From Halicephalobus mephisto (taxonomy: Eukaryota > Nematoda > Chromadorea > Rhabditida > Panagrolaimidae): DNA of 64,000 nt. The notes below the pieces were generated by a model. It did not search any database and was not told where the DNA came from. It was given only the letters and a program-made list of their open reading frames with translations. The stretch's first letter is position 1. Every line of letters starts with the position of its first letter. This document shows positions 1 through 12,916 of this stretch, piece by piece. Both the position numbers and the translations under genes were made by a program. The stretch lies in contig SWDT01000566.1 in NCBI GenBank assembly GCA_009193035.1, forward strand, positions 62,001 to 126,000. Direction: 5' to 3'.

Positions 1-545
1 TTTCTCTATTTTAAGTTTGTTAATTTTAATCATTCTTTTTTTGATTTTGTAGTAAACTTCAAGTAAATTATAAATATGTAGTTATTTTATTAGAAGTTGT
101 GGAAAAATAGATTAAAATTCAGTTTTTTTTCATATTTCAATATCGGGGAACACTTTGACAGTTTGAATTTCGTTTTTTGAAAGGCTTTTTTTTAGATTTT
201 TTAATTTTAATCATTTTTTTGATTTTACAGTAAACTTCAAGTAGATTATAAGTATGTAGTTAGTTTATCAGAATTTGTGGAAAAATAGATTAAAATTCAG
301 TTTTTTTTTCATATATCAATACCGGGGAACACTTTGACAGTTTGAATTTCGTTTTTTAAGCGCTTTTTCTCTATTTTAAGTTTGTTAATTTTAATCATTC
401 TTTTTTTGATTTTATAGCAAATTTCAAATAGATTCTATCTACATAAGTAGTTTTTTAATAAACACACAAAAAAATGTTGAAATTTAATTTTTTTAATATG
501 TCAATCACTCGATACTTTTTTAAAGGAATATATCGTTTCAGAAGA
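1..545. repeat. about 180-bp tandem repeat, 2.7 units
   Basis: A unit of about 179-182 bp is repeated almost three times. The anchor CGGGGAACACTTTGACAG occurs near 144 and again near 323, and the segment TTTTAATCATTCTTTTTTTGA occurs near 28, 206 and 388. The third unit decays after about 440. No coding potential is seen. Confidence 0.8.
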
Positions 546-1560
546 TCGGTTTTTAAAAATGGATCATAGTCTGACTGCCCATTTAAGTACTTGAAAATGG
601 CATAAGTGGCTTTGGAAGTAAAAATTGAAATTTTCGCTTTTGTTAACTAGGCCAGACAATCCTTTTGAATCAACTTAAGCCTTCAGGCAATCGTTGTGAG
701 ACACACTTTTTGCTTTGTTATGGTAAATTTCGATTTCTGTATCTTCGTTTGATTGTGCAATTCTTCATCGGAATTCAGTTGAGCCTGATGGATCCTTTTT
801 TCCTTCTGGCGTTCTGAGCCTGTCAAAACCAGTTTTGTTCACTCACTTTCGCTTCAACGAGAGGATTTGCCGATTGCGTCGTCAACTTGAAACAAATTCC
901 AAATTGAGTCATTCTTTTTTGGGATCTTTAACTTAATTTTTTTATAAATTTTTTAAAAATTATATATTTTTTTTATAAATTTTTTATAAATTTTATATTT
1001 TTTTTATAAATTTTTTAAAAATTTTATATTTTTTTAATAATTTTTTTATAAATTTTATATTTTTTTTTATTAATTTTTTAAAAATTTTTTTATAAATTAT
1101 TTATTTTTTTATAAATTTTGTTTTAAAATTTAACATTTTTTTGATTTTTTTTAAGATTTTTTTATTTTTTTGATTTGATAAAAACGTGTTCTGCAAAAAA
1201 TTGACGAAAAGAGAGTTTCGGTGCCAGTCGGTGATGGCCAGCAGTGATCGTTCGGGAAACGACGTCGTCAGGCGGAATTCTGGTTCAGGGGTCAAAAAAC
1301 TTTTTACATTTCCTATCCTTCAGGTCAATAATGGTCAATTATAATTATAAATTTAATATCAAAAATACAATTTAAAAAACTACAAAACTACAAAAATCAA
1401 AAAACTACAGTATCTTCGAAAAAATAAAAATTTAAATTATTTTTAAAAAATCAAAAAACTACAGTATCTTCAAAAAATTAAAAGGTAAAATAAATAAAAA
1501 ATTAAATACAGTAATTTTAGAGAAATTTGTAAAAATTTAAAAGCAGTTTTTTTTAGAAAA
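546..1560. other. intergenic, no gene seen
   Basis: Two GC-richer islands (about 640-900 and 1195-1300) sit in very AT-rich sequence with runs of T and TTTATAAATTTT between 930 and 1120. I found no open frame with plausible splice sites or recognisable protein. Open frames through the islands lack an ATG in context and match no family I know. Confidence 0.5.
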
Positions 1561-2115
1561 AGTTAATTTTTTTAAATTACAGTAATTCTGAAGAAGGTTT
1601 ATAGCCTGATTTCAGTAAGAATTGGAAAACTTCCGGATATGTGAAAAAGATCAAAAAATACAGTATTTTAAAAGCTTGACTTTTTTAGGTTACAGTAATC
1701 TAAGGAAAGTTTTATAATTCAATTTCAGTAAAAATTGAAAAACTTCCGGATGTGAGAAAAAATCAAAAAAACATTACAGTACTTAAAAAATGTTTTAATT
1801 TTTTTAAGTTACCGTAATCTAAGGAAAGTTTTATAATTCAATTTCAGTAAGAATTGAAAAACTTCCGGATGTGAAAAAAAATCAAAAAAACATTACAGTA
1901 CTTAAAAAATATCTTATTTTTTTTAGGTTACCGTAATCTAAAAAATTTTGCAATCTAATTCCATCAAATGTTGAAAAACTTCCGGATATGAAAAAAATCA
2001 AAAAAACACTATAGTACTTAAAAAATATCTTATTTTTTTTAGGTTACCGTAATCTAAAAAATTTTCCAATCTAATTCCATCAAATGTTGGAAAAATTCCG
2101 GATGTGAGAAAAATC
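1561..2115. repeat. about 118-bp tandem repeat, 5 units
   Basis: The segment AAAACTTCCGGATRTG recurs near 1627, 1741, 1860, 1978 and 2095, giving a spacing of 114-119 bp. Each unit also carries TTACAGTACTTAAAA and a TTACCGTAATCTAA block. The units are 85-95% alike by eye. Confidence 0.8.
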
Positions 2116-3039
2116 AAAAAATGCCGACTAACTTGCTGGACCTTTTTGTTTCATTTTCACGCCCAATGTCCTTCAATCCGGTTCGATGACCCTGACGATC
2201 ATCGGTTGAACTGACTTTCACCTGATTTTACGTAATCTTCCTGATTTGTGTTTATTTTACTTTTATAATTTATAAAATTTAAAAATTACAAAAAAAACGA
2301 TGGCACAAGTGTTCATGTTTTTTCAGAAGCCAAAACGTGGACGAAATTCTTCTTTTTAAAAGAGAATCAACAGCGTCGCTCCGGGGGTGGGCCACGACAG
2401 GTACCGGCTGGCACCGAGTTTCGATGCAAACGATCAAAAACGAGAATACAAAAATCAATCCATCAAACACTTATTTCGAACTCTCCAGGTACTGGCGTTC
2501 CGTCATTGTCGCCAAACAAAAAAGGAAAAAATTAAAATTTATAAATAAAAAAATTATTTTAAATTTCTCAATTCTTGGCGTTCTGTAACTATCGCCAAAA
2601 TTATCAAATTTAAATCACTTATTTCGAACTCTTTAGGTACTGGCGTTCTGTCGTTATCGCCAAACAAAAAAGAAAAAAATTAAAATTTATGAATTAAAAA
2701 AATTAATTCTCAACATCTTCATTTCTGGCGTTCTGTTATCAATGCCAAAAAGGAGAAGAAAAAGAACAAAACGCCAAGTCCCGGGAAATTCAAGAAATTA
2801 ATTCTCAACATCTTCATTTCTGGCGTTCTGTTACCATTGCCAAAAATGAAGAAGAAGAACAAAACGCCAAATCTCGGGAAATTTCAATGTTTGAATTAAT
2901 TTTAATTCAACTTTATATTTATTTACATTTGTTTCAAATATTTAAGCTTCTACTTTTGTGAATAACAAATGAGCAACTCTTTACGATGAATCCAGAATTT
3001 ATTTCGGAAAGAATTTGCACCCGTCTGAATTCTGGAAGC
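2116..3039. repeat. intergenic with repeated CTGGCGTTCTGT blocks
   Basis: Between about 2480 and 2890 the block TACTGGCGTTCYGT followed by GCCAA recurs at least five times (near 2491, 2575, 2640, 2728 and 2820) at 70-95 bp intervals. The same core appears in reverse orientation (ACAGAACGCC) in the array at 11.45-11.85 kb. A GC-richer stretch at 2330-2430 holds open frames on both strands but no convincing gene. From 2900 on the sequence is the 3' flank of the membrane-protein gene that ends at 3040. Confidence 0.6.
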
Positions 3040-6000
3040 TCAAGGCCTTTTCGGGTCGTCCAAAGGGACATCCACGACGACGTCATCCATCTCGGTTTCC
3101 TCGAGGCCAGAATCCCGTTTGTCGGGGTCAGGAAGCCGACTCATCGCCAGAGGGTCGTTGAACAAAGCGTTTTCGAATGACAAAGTTCCATTGGATTCTT
3201 TTGGATTTTCATTTTTCACAGATGACTTAGATGAAGAATAATCTTTATTGCCTACGGCTTCTAAAGTGGCTTCGCTTCCGATCTCCATCCCGAGCACGGA
3301 GATCTCGTGGTTGTCGTTGGACTTGACAGAGTCGTCCTCGACGATGTTGTCGATGACGTAGACACAGACCCCGAGGGCAATGACCGACATGAACCATTGG
3401 GCAATCTGGAGGAAGTGCAAAACCTAAAAAAATTATTTTAAAAATCACATTTTTATAAAAATCAAAAATTAAAGTTTTTTTTTAAAATTCCAAGATTTCA
3501 GAAACTTTGTGAGATTTTCGAAAACTTCGAAATTTATTAGATTCTGAATCTTTTTACAGAATTCTAAGAATTTCAGAATTTTCTCCAAAATTTAAGAAAA
3601 TTTTAAAGATTTTCTCAAATTTCAAAAATCTCATAGATGTTTGAAAAGTTTCAGAAAATTTCAAAATCTACTAAATTCTGAAATTTTCTACATAATTCTA
3701 AGAATTCCAGAATTTCCTCCAAAATCTAAGAGAATTTTAAAAATTTTTTTTAAATTCCAAAATTTCAGAAACTTTTGGAAGATTTTCAAAAATTTCGAAA
3801 TCTATTATATTCTGAATATTTTTACAGAATCCTAATTGCAGAAGTTTCTCAAAAATCTAGAAGACTTCTGAAGCTTCGATTAGATTCTAAAATCATCTGC
3901 AAAATTTTAATTAATGAAAAACGAACCAAAATGACGACAAAGTGGTCGATGGGGAAGTTGGGGATTGTGGTTTTCAGATTCTGGGACAGTTGTCCGTGTT
4001 GGAAGAGGAGCGTAATCAGCATCTGCATTAGATCCGTCTGTTGAGCCAGAAGATCCAAACTGACGAGAGAAACATTGGCCAATTGGAAAATCAAAACCAG
4101 AAGAACACATTGGAATCTTTCGTGTTTCGTGACCCAGTAGAGAAAAACACTTTGGACAGTTGTTATCAGCCAATCGTGGATCGAGCTTGTCATGCTCAAA
4201 TGTGCCGCCATAGCGTCGATTCTGAGTTCCAAAAGAAGGAAAAACTCTATTCCTACAGTAAGCAAAGAAAATAAACTTAAATTTCTCAAAAATTTCACTG
4301 CTTTTTGAACATTTGGGGGCTGTTTCGTGAGAACAAAGGTCTCCAGAAGGGTCCTCATGCAGAATTTCAGGACTTTGGCACTGACAAATAAAGTCAAAAA
4401 TGACAGTCCAACATCGGCCAAATGTAAAAACGTAAATCTGGTCGTGTGAATAGATCCAAAAATAATATCCTGGATAAACGAAGCCACCATTAATCCGGCT
4501 GAAACGAATAAATTCAAAGTAAAATAACTGCAAAAAATCAGAGCTAATCGAAATCGTTTTTTCAAATACAGTATAATCGATCCAAGGACCAATAAACTGA
4601 ACAAAAACGAAGTCCCTGCGGCAATCATCAAAGCTTCAATAACGGATCCCATAATCACGTAAACCGAATTCAGAACAAAATGTCCTATGGCGATTACGGT
4701 AGCCCAGAAGGCGACAAACAGAAGCCATCGGTTCTCCTTGGCCACGGCCAGGAGATAATCCTGATTCGCCGTTAATCTTTCTCTATCGACTTTTCTAACA
4801 ACTCGAAGTCCAATTACAGTATCCCAAACGACAGGGGCAATGATCCATCCCGTAGCTCCACACATGGCCATTCTGCAAACATGCGCAATAAGATTCAAAA
4901 TAACGACGATCATCCTAAAAGTGACGTCATTCATCAAAGTTGCTTGTGATAATTTTTGAATATAAAAAGCAGTGAAAAAAGCCGAACTTCCAATATGAAG
5001 TTCCTGGACAAATTGACAAATATTTGCAATAAAAACAGCTTTCAAAATTACGGTATTTGAATTCACAAAAGCCGTCACTTGAAGCACGGCCAAAGACAAC
5101 GACAGAAGACTGCAGCTGAATTCGTGGACCATGTAGACCCTGATGAACCAAGTTTTGAACGGCGTCAGTTCCTCCACGACGTACATGGTGAACAAAGCGA
5201 AACATGCATGAAGACCGGAGAAAATTTGAATAATTTTCAAATTAGATATTCTTTTTGGAGGTGCCATTTCCCAACCTATAAGATACAATCGATGGATGTA
5301 GATCAAGGATATTCCAAGACCAAATCCAGACAAAACGATCAAAACAGTTGCTAATTTTAAATAAGAAGCAAAAGTCAAAGCCGGATTTGACGTCACGGGA
5401 TTTGCAGGTCCGTTGACGATCATCAAACAATCCACTCCATAGATAACCAAAGAAAGAAACGAATAAACGACAGCATACTGAGCTGCCACGAAGGTAACTC
5501 CGAAGGTCAGTGCCGAAGGCGCTTTCAGGAAGAGGTAGCCGAATCCTGCTGAGATCGCCAAACATGACAAATGCCATCGGCAATCATAAAGTTGTTCAGC
5601 CTAAAATTGAATATTTTCGAAATTACTTAAATTTTAATTTTTTATTATTTATTTTTTATTTATTTTAATTTTTTATTATTTATTTTTTATTTATTTTAAT
5701 TTTTTATTATTTTTTATTTATTTTTGAAAAAAATTCATCTATGTTGATGAAAGTTTTCTTTAAAATAATCTTTAAAATTAAAAATATTTTGTAATTTATA
5801 AAACAAGTAATGGAGATCGTCTTCAACGAGTTCTCTGGTTGTAAGATAACAATTACGAAACAAATGTCACGTGAAATCAACATATGTGATCAATAGTCAT
5901 TTTTAATTAAGCGTAATTGATTGTATTTATTTTTCTACATAGAAACTGAAAACAAGAATGAAGAATTACGATCCATATTCATTTTAGGTTTCATAAAATT

Positions 6001-8130
6001 AATGAATATACTCGAATAAGCTCAATTACAAATAATTACGGAACACTTGTATAATATATAAAATTGATTGTACAGTAACAATTACGAAACAACTATCACG
6101 TGAAATCAACATAGGTGATCAATAGTCATTTTTAATTGAACGTAATTGATTATATTTATTTTTCTACATAGAAACTGAAAACAAGAATGAAGAATTACGA
6201 TCCATGTTCATTTTAGGTTTCATAAAATTAATGAGTATACTCGAATAAGCTCAATTACAAATAATTACGGAACACTTGTACTAAAATGAACATAGGATCA
6301 TAACTTTTCATTTTTGTTTTTAATTCTTATGTAGAAAAATGAATATACTCGAATAAGCTCAATTACAAATAATTACGAAACACTTGTATAATATATAAAA
6401 TTGATTATACAGTAACAGTTACGAAACAAATGTCATGTGAAATCATCGTGCAGATTACTGTAGTTTTTATAAAGTCCCTAATATTTTCGTCGAGACAATT
6501 TCACAACAACGCTCATTTCCGCTTTTTTGTAATATAGGGCATTTTTTGCAAATTTATTTTTTATCAAAATTTTCTAAGAAAGAAAAAATTTGAAAAACAT
6601 GTAAAAGTTCATAAATCATTTTAAAATTTCTTAAATGTTATTTTTCAAAATAAAAATTACAGCTCATTTCATAACTTACGAAATATATATTTATTTTTTA
6701 TTAAATTTTTTTATTAAAAATTTTTTATTTTATATTTTTTATTGAAATTTTTAAATTTTTTTATTAAATTTTTTTAATTTTTTTTTAAATTTTTAAATTT
6801 TTTTTTAAAATTTTAAATTTTTTTATTAAAAATTTTTTATTTTATATTTTTTATTAAAATTTTTTATTTTTTTATTGAAATTTTTTTATTTTTTTTAAAT
6901 TTTTTATTAAATTTTTTTTATTAAAAATTTGAAAAACATGTAAAAGTTCATAAATCGTTTTAAAATTTCTTGAATGTTATTTTTCGAAATAAAAATTATA
7001 GCTTATTTTTCACTTTATTTCGTATATATTTAGATTCTATTGTTTACTTCGACTGAATGCCCTTTTGGAACGACGAAATTGAATAAATATGCAAAATTTC
7101 ATGTCGAGATTTAAATTAAAGAAATTTCGAAATAAATTAAGATTCATTTTCTAATTTACAAAGTACAGATTCAAAATTTTTATTTTTTCCAAAGCACTAT
7201 TTCAAAAAAATTAAAAAGTAAAAAATTCCATATATTGAAAATAGAAAAAATTTTAAAGAAATTCGTTTATTTCAACAACAAATTTTGGATCGGTTTTTTC
7301 AGCTTTAATTTTTATTATTTTTAAAAAGATACATTTTTGTTTTTTAAAATAAAATAAAATAAAATAATTAAATTTAAAAAAATTAAGAAAATTTTAAGTG
7401 GATTTTTGATCGCTGATTTTAGGATCAATTTTTTCTATTTTAATTTTATCATTTTTAAAATAAAATAAAATAATTAAATTTAAAAAATTTTAAGTGAATT
7501 TTAAATTGATTTTTTTCAGTTTTAATTTTATCATTTTTAAAAAAATGCATTTTTGTTTTTTAAAATAAAATAATTAAATTTTAAAAGATTCTATATATCA
7601 AAAATTAAGAAAATTTTAAACAAACTTTAAATCGATGATTTTAGAATTAAGTTTTTCAGTTTTTATTTTATTAATTTAAATATTTCTTTTTTGAATTAAA
7701 TCTATTTTCAATGTTAATTACAACTGTTTAATCAACTTTTCAAAAAAATTTAAAAAATACATAAAATGAAATAACGATTTCGTTGATTATCTTAGTTCAA
7801 AAAAATTCGAAATTCTGAATGTATTTTTAAAAATATTTTTTAATTTTTTAAAGTTTTTGAAAAATTTTTTACAATTTTTATTAATATTTTTACAATTTTT
7901 TACAAATTTTATTAAATTTTTTACAATTTTTATTAATATTTTTAAAATTTTTTTTTATTTTTTAAATAATTTTCTATTTTTTTAATTTAAAAAATTACCT
8001 GGAATGATGGGGCATGGAAATACATCAACATACAGGCAGAAAGCCACATCAGACACAGGATTGCCTGACTGGCATGACAGAATCTGATCCATCTAGCGTG
8101 TTGAGGAGAAATCAACGGTCCTCCAGCCAT
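3040..8130 (-). CDS. uncharacterised polytopic membrane protein, about 729 aa
   Basis: Three exons on the minus strand: 8130-7999 (ATG start, 44 codons), 5600-3927 (558 codons) and 3423-3040 (127 codons plus TGA). All junctions are phase 0 with GT donors and TTTTAG acceptors. The product has about 16 hydrophobic segments, starting with one at residues 21-40, and a charged, probably cytosolic tail of about 100 residues rich in Asp, Glu and Ser that ends in DDPKRP. No signal peptide or enzyme motif was recognised. Small or aromatic residues abound in the helices, as in transporters or scaffolding membrane proteins, but I cannot name a family. Intron 1 is about 2.4 kb and full of repeats; intron 2 is about 500 nt. 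The exon structure is secure because the large exon is a single long open frame and its flanking signals keep phase; the function is unknown. Confidence 0.8.
5640..6435. repeat. tandem repeats in intron 1 of the polytopic protein gene
   Basis: 5640-5735 is a TTTATTATTTATTTTTTATT microsatellite. From 5805 a unit of about 231 bp is repeated: ACGAAACAAATGTCACGTGA near 5855 reappears near 6087, and ACTCGAATAAGCTCAATTAC occurs near 6012, 6239 and 6345, so the third unit is partial. Confidence 0.75.
6436..7990. other. AT-rich intron sequence
   Basis: This is the remainder of the 2.4-kb intron 1 of the polytopic membrane protein gene. It is low-complexity T/A sequence with one direct repeat (GAAAAACATGTAAAAGTTCA near 6592 and 6933) and a diffuse repeat at 7380-7650. 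Nothing gene-like was seen. Confidence 0.6.
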
Positions 8131-9330
8131 ATTTATTTCAAAAATAAAAGTCCATGTGGCAAAAATATTTCAAATAAAGAAAATAAATTTTTTTTCAATT
8201 GTTTAGATAATCCAAAATTATAGGCAATTTCTGAAATTGGATTGACCTTATTTTTTGCAAAAAAATCGATAAATATTTTTTTATTGAAAAATTTTCAAAG
8301 CACTTAGGGATGATTTTAGAGGATCGCGAAAAGTCGTGAAAGTCAAAAAGTTAGAAAACTCGAGACCCGAAAAACCTAAAATGACAAAATCCAAAATTGT
8401 AACGGAACGCGAGATCATCCCGTTACGAAGTACCCGACAACCATGACAGCAATTCGTTTTTGAATTAGTCGCAATAAAGAAAAACAAAAAAATTTAAAAA
8501 AAAAAACAAAAATTTAAAAAAGTAAAAAATTTAAAAAATAAAAAAAAACAAAAATCTAAAAAAGTAAAAATTTAAAAAAGTAAAAAATTTAAAAAATAAA
8601 AAAAAACAAAAATCTAAAAAAATAAAAAAATAAAAAAAAACAAAAAAAAATTTAAAAAATTTAAAAAATAAAAAAGTTTTAAAAACAAAAAAAATTTAAA
8701 AAATAAAAAAATGAATATCGCGAAAAGTGAATTTTCGCTACGAAAAATCCTCAAAGACCAGGAAGAAGTTTATTGTTTACTTATAAGGATGAGAAATTGT
8801 AAAAAAGTAATTTTCGAAAAAAGTAAATTTAATTCTTAAAGCGAAAATTTCTGAAAATTAAGGAAATTTTATCATTGACTGATAAAAATAAGAAAAAAGT
8901 AAATTTAATTCTCGCAGCGAAAATCCCTGAAAATTAAAGAAATTTTATTATTGATTGGTAAAAGTAGAAATTTGAATAAAAATTGAATTTAATTTTTGAA
9001 ATAAAAATTTTTAAAAATCAAGGAAATTTTATTATTAATTAATAAAAATAAAAATTTACATAAAAAGTAATAGAAATTTGAATTTAATTCTTGAAGCAAA
9101 AATCCCTAAAAATCAAGGAAATTTTATTATTAATTAATAAAAATAAAAATTTGCATAAAAAGTAACAATAAATTTAATTTAATTTTTGAAATAAAAATTC
9201 CTAAAAATCAAGGGAATTTTATTATTAATTAATAAAAATAAAATTTGCATAAAAAGTAACAATAAATTTAATTTAATTTTTGAAATGAAAATTTTTAAAG
9301 ATCGTAAAAAAATTGATCGTTTGGTGATGA
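8131..9330. repeat. 5' flank, then A-rich and about 95-bp repeats
   Basis: 8131-8470 is the 5' flank of the divergently leaving polytopic-protein gene and includes a modest GC-richer island at 8310-8460 that may be promoter. 8480-8720 is almost pure A with scattered T. From 8780 to 9300 a unit of about 90-100 bp containing GGAAATTTTATTATTRATTR recurs about five times. Confidence 0.55.
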
Positions 9331-10290
9331 AAATGCAAATTAGTTCACCAAACCGACTTTGAAAAAACGAAGTTAATTCTAGTTGCGGAAGTTCTTCAAA
9401 ATGATGATAAACATGTTCGTCGTCGCGAGTAGAAATTAGAATAAAAATCGATCCAAAGAAACAAAAAAATAAATCTCAATCATAAGTTCTCAAATATCAG
9501 GGCAAACTTGATCGTTTATCAGTAAAAACAAAATTAAGTTTAAAAAAATCAAAAAATAAATCGACTCTCAGTAAAAAATCTAAAAAATTGTGAAAAAAAA
9601 TTTCTATTTATCAGTAGGAATAAAGTTAAATTTAAAAAAATCCAACTCTCGCAGCGAAAGTTTCAAAAAAATGAAAAACTTTATTCATTTATTAGTACGA
9701 ATAAAAATTTAAAAAACTTTTTAAAAAAACCCAACTCTCGCAGCGAAAGTTTCCAAAAATCAAAAACTTTGTTCATTTACCAGTGCGAGTAAAATAAAAT
9801 TTTAAAAAACCAAACTCTCGCAGCGAAAGTTTCCAAAAATCAAAAACTTTATTCATTTACCAGTGTGAGTAAAATAAAATTAAAAAAAACCAAACTCTCG
9901 CAGCGAAAGTTTCAAAAATGAAAAATTTTGTTCATTTATTAATACGAATAAAGTAAAATTTAAAAAACTTTTTAAAAAAACTCAACTCTCGCAGCGAAAG
10001 TTTTTAAAAATCAAAAAATTTATACATTTATTAATACGAGTAAAAATTTAAAAAACCCAATTCTCGCAGCGAAAGTTTCCAAAAGTCAAAAACTCTGTTC
10101 ATTTACCAGTGAGAGTAAAATAAAATTAAAAAAAACCCAACTCTCGCAGCGAAAGTTTCCAAAAATCAAAAACTTTATTCATTTATTAGTACGAATATAG
10201 TAAAATTTTAAAAAACCCAACTCTCGCAGCGAAAGTTTCAAAAATGAAAAATTTTGTTCATTTACCAGTGCGAGTAAAATTTTGCGCCAA
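9331..10290. repeat. about 80-bp tandem repeat, about 8-10 units
   Basis: The block CAACTCTCGCAGCGAAAGTT recurs near 9642, 9731, 9813, 9891, 9985, 10059, 10139 and 10217, followed each time by AAAATCAAAAACTTTRTTCA and TTTACCAGTGCGAGTAAAAT. Units are about 75-90 bp and differ by small indels. A related, more diverged array lies at 34.76-35.06 kb. Confidence 0.8.
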
Positions 10291-11440
10291 ACAAAACCAA
10301 AATCAAACGCGAAAATTTTACGGAATTTTTTTTCTTATTTTTGTGATCAATGAGATTCATTTTTCGCAAAATAAATTTGTTACGAAAGACTACCCTTCTC
10401 AATCAAGTCCTCGAGAAAACTATGAATAAGAAACCTTATGATAAAAATCAATTAAAATTTTTAAATTTCAAGAAAAAAGAAAATATTGATTTTCAAAAAT
10501 AAAATTGATTTTTGCGGCTGTTTTCGGATAAAAAAACCGGCCTTAGCGATCGCCAAGAGGAATAACTGGCTGTTGATCCGTCTTCAAACAAAATATTCTC
10601 CGATTTTTTGGACTAGAAAAATTTCATCGAAAAAATTTTCTTTCAAAGTAAAAAATTTCATAAAAAAAAGTTTTCAAGGTAAAAAATTTCATAAAATAAT
10701 TTAAAAATAAAAAATTTAACCACAAAAATCTTTAAAAATAAAAAATTTGATTGGAAAAATTTAAAAAATAAAAAATTTCGAAAAAAAAAAATTTAAAAAA
10801 TAAAAAATTTGATTGAAAAAATTTAAAAAATAAAAACTTTCGTAAAATAAAAATTTAAAAAATAAAAAAATTTAATTATAAAAATCTTTAAAAATAAAGA
10901 ATTTGATTGAAAGAATTTTGAAAATAAAAAATTTCATAAAATAATTTTAAATTAAAAAATTTTGAAAATAAAAAATTTAATCATAAAAATTTTTAAAAGC
11001 AAAAAATGCCAGTTAATCCCTTTTTGACCGAAATTTTTGGTAGCTTTCAGGTCAAGGATTTCGATTTTTACACGAAACTTTAATTTTCGGAATTTGTCCC
11101 GAAAATTAGACTAATTTTATTTTTAAAAAATGATAAAATTTCTTTTCAATTAACATTGGATTTTTTTTCTAAAAATTTATAAAAATTAAAAAATTCAAAA
11201 AAAAATTATTTATTAATTTTTGACAATTTAAGAAAATTTAGAAAAATAAAATTCAAAAAATTTAAAATCGATAATTTTCGTTAAAAATAAAAATTTCAAT
11301 TCAAAAATCTTCATTAAATATTTAATAAATTTTAATAATTCTTTTTAATTAAATTTAAATGAGCTTAATATTTTTGTTTGATGAAAATTTCAGGGAAAAT
11401 CCATAATTTATTTTTAAAGAATATTTTAATTTTAAAAACG
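10291..11440. other. intergenic, no gene seen
   Basis: AT-rich sequence with short AAAATTTAAAAAATAAAAAAT repeats between 10630 and 10990. Two small GC-richer islands (10270-10330 and 10505-10600) have no ATG-initiated frame with usable splice sites. Confidence 0.5.
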
Positions 11441-11860
11441 CGCCAAATTACTTAAGAACAGAACGCCAAAAAAATTAAAATGAAATTATTGAAGATTTTA
11501 GGATTTTGATAAATTTCTTTAATTTTAAATTATTTAAATTTTTTTAAAAAGTAAATATTTTAATTTTAAAAACGCGTCAAATTACTTAAGAACAGAACGC
11601 CAAAAAAAATTAAAATTAAATTATTAAAAATTTTAGGATTTTGATAAATTTCTTTAATTTTAAATTATTTTAATTTTTTAAAAAACGCGTCAAATTACTT
11701 AAGAACAGAACGCCAAAAAAATCAAATTACTGAACATTTTAGGATTTTGATGATTTTTTAAAATTTTAATTTTTTTAAAACGCGCCAAATTACTTAAGAA
11801 CAGAACGCCAAAAAATCAAATTATTGAACATTTTAGAATTTTGATGATTTTTTAAAACAT
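11441..11860. repeat. tandem repeat with ACAGAACGCC core, 4 units
   Basis: The block AAATTACTTAAGAACAGAAC followed by GCCAAAAA recurs near 11446, 11578, 11690 and 11785 at 95-130 bp intervals. The core is the reverse complement of the GGCGTTCTGT blocks at 2.5-2.9 kb. Confidence 0.75.
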
Positions 11861-11948
11861 GTTAAAATTAGTTTTTATTTTTCTGAACGACCTAGGCTGA
11901 ACTAAGATGGAAGGATTTCGGAAATCCATGCAGTATCTGTTGAGTTAG

Positions 11949-12148
11949 AAAGATTTGAAAAGAGACTTATTCTTGGAACACTATGTATTTATTCAAGAAA
12001 GAAAAGTGAGAGCTCAAATTTGGCAAGAAAGGAGTGCTCGGGAAGGTTTGTCCTGTGCCAGGCTCGAGTGCCGACGGCGGTCACTCCTGAGAGCTTCCGG
12101 TCGGCCGCTAATCGTATTTTAATACTCCGAAACTGCTACGAAACAAAA
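11949..12148. mobile_element. possible solo LTR
   Basis: A GC-rich island of about 200 bp begins with TGTTGAGTTAGAAAG and ends with CTACGAAACA, so it has TG..CA type ends. On the minus strand it carries AATAAA about 50 nt before the distal end, as a polyadenylation signal of an LTR would. I see no target-site duplication, no primer-binding site and no second copy in the window, so this is only a suggestion. Confidence 0.25.
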
Positions 12149-12304
12149 AATCACACAATTATAAAAATTCAAAAATAAATTTTTTTACAAGTGGTTCTGA
12201 CGGGAATTTCTGAAGTTTTTAGAAGTTAAAGTGGCCTAAAATTTTGGTTTTATGCTACAGTAATTCCGTAATCGATTATATAAAATCATAAAAATCTTCA
12301 TGAA

Positions 12305-12690
12305 TTTCTAAAATTTAGGTAAAGAAATAGAGGAAGAAAACAGAGCGAGTCAGTTTCAATAAATCACCAAATTTACCACTTTTCTGCTTCCACTCGCCCT
12401 TGCGCGCGAATTCAAAAATCCCAAAAAATACTACTTTTCCTTAATTTTAATGCTGCTCATACTATTTTAAAAGTAAAAAATTAATTTTTGTATGAAATAA
12501 CCTCGACACGAATTCCTAGAGTTTTGGGATTTCTAAAATTTAGGTAAAAAAATAAAAAGAGAGAAAACAGAGCGAGTCAGTTTTAATAAATTGCCAAATT
12601 TACCACTTTTCTGTTTCCACTCGCCCTTGCGCGCAAATTCAAAAATTCCAAAAAATACTACTTTTCCTTAATTTTAACGCTTATTTAAGA
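12305..12690 (-). repeat. dispersed GC-island repeat, left arm of inverted repeat
   Basis: Two head-to-tail copies, in reverse orientation, of a repeat whose core is CGCGCAAGGGCGAGTGGAA followed by AGAAAAGTGGTAAATTTGGC. The stretch 12419-12645 matches the reverse complement of about 14866-15075 at roughly 95% or better. Other copies lie at 15.05-15.32 kb and in an intron at 27.48-27.85 kb. Confidence 0.85.
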
Positions 12691-12916
12691 ATAGAATCCT
12701 CACGAATATAAATCTGGATGCTCGGTTTGTCGACTCAAATTTCACAAAGAGGAAGTTCGGTCAAGTTCTCAATCGACCGAAACGGAAGAAAACTCTCTTA
12801 ATCCCGATCGGTTTTCATTTCGGATTAAACTTAAATTTTATAAAAATACAAACTTCGTAATATTACTGTAAGACAACACAGTTGTTCGACTGGGGGAATT
12901 TCGCATATTTACAAAA

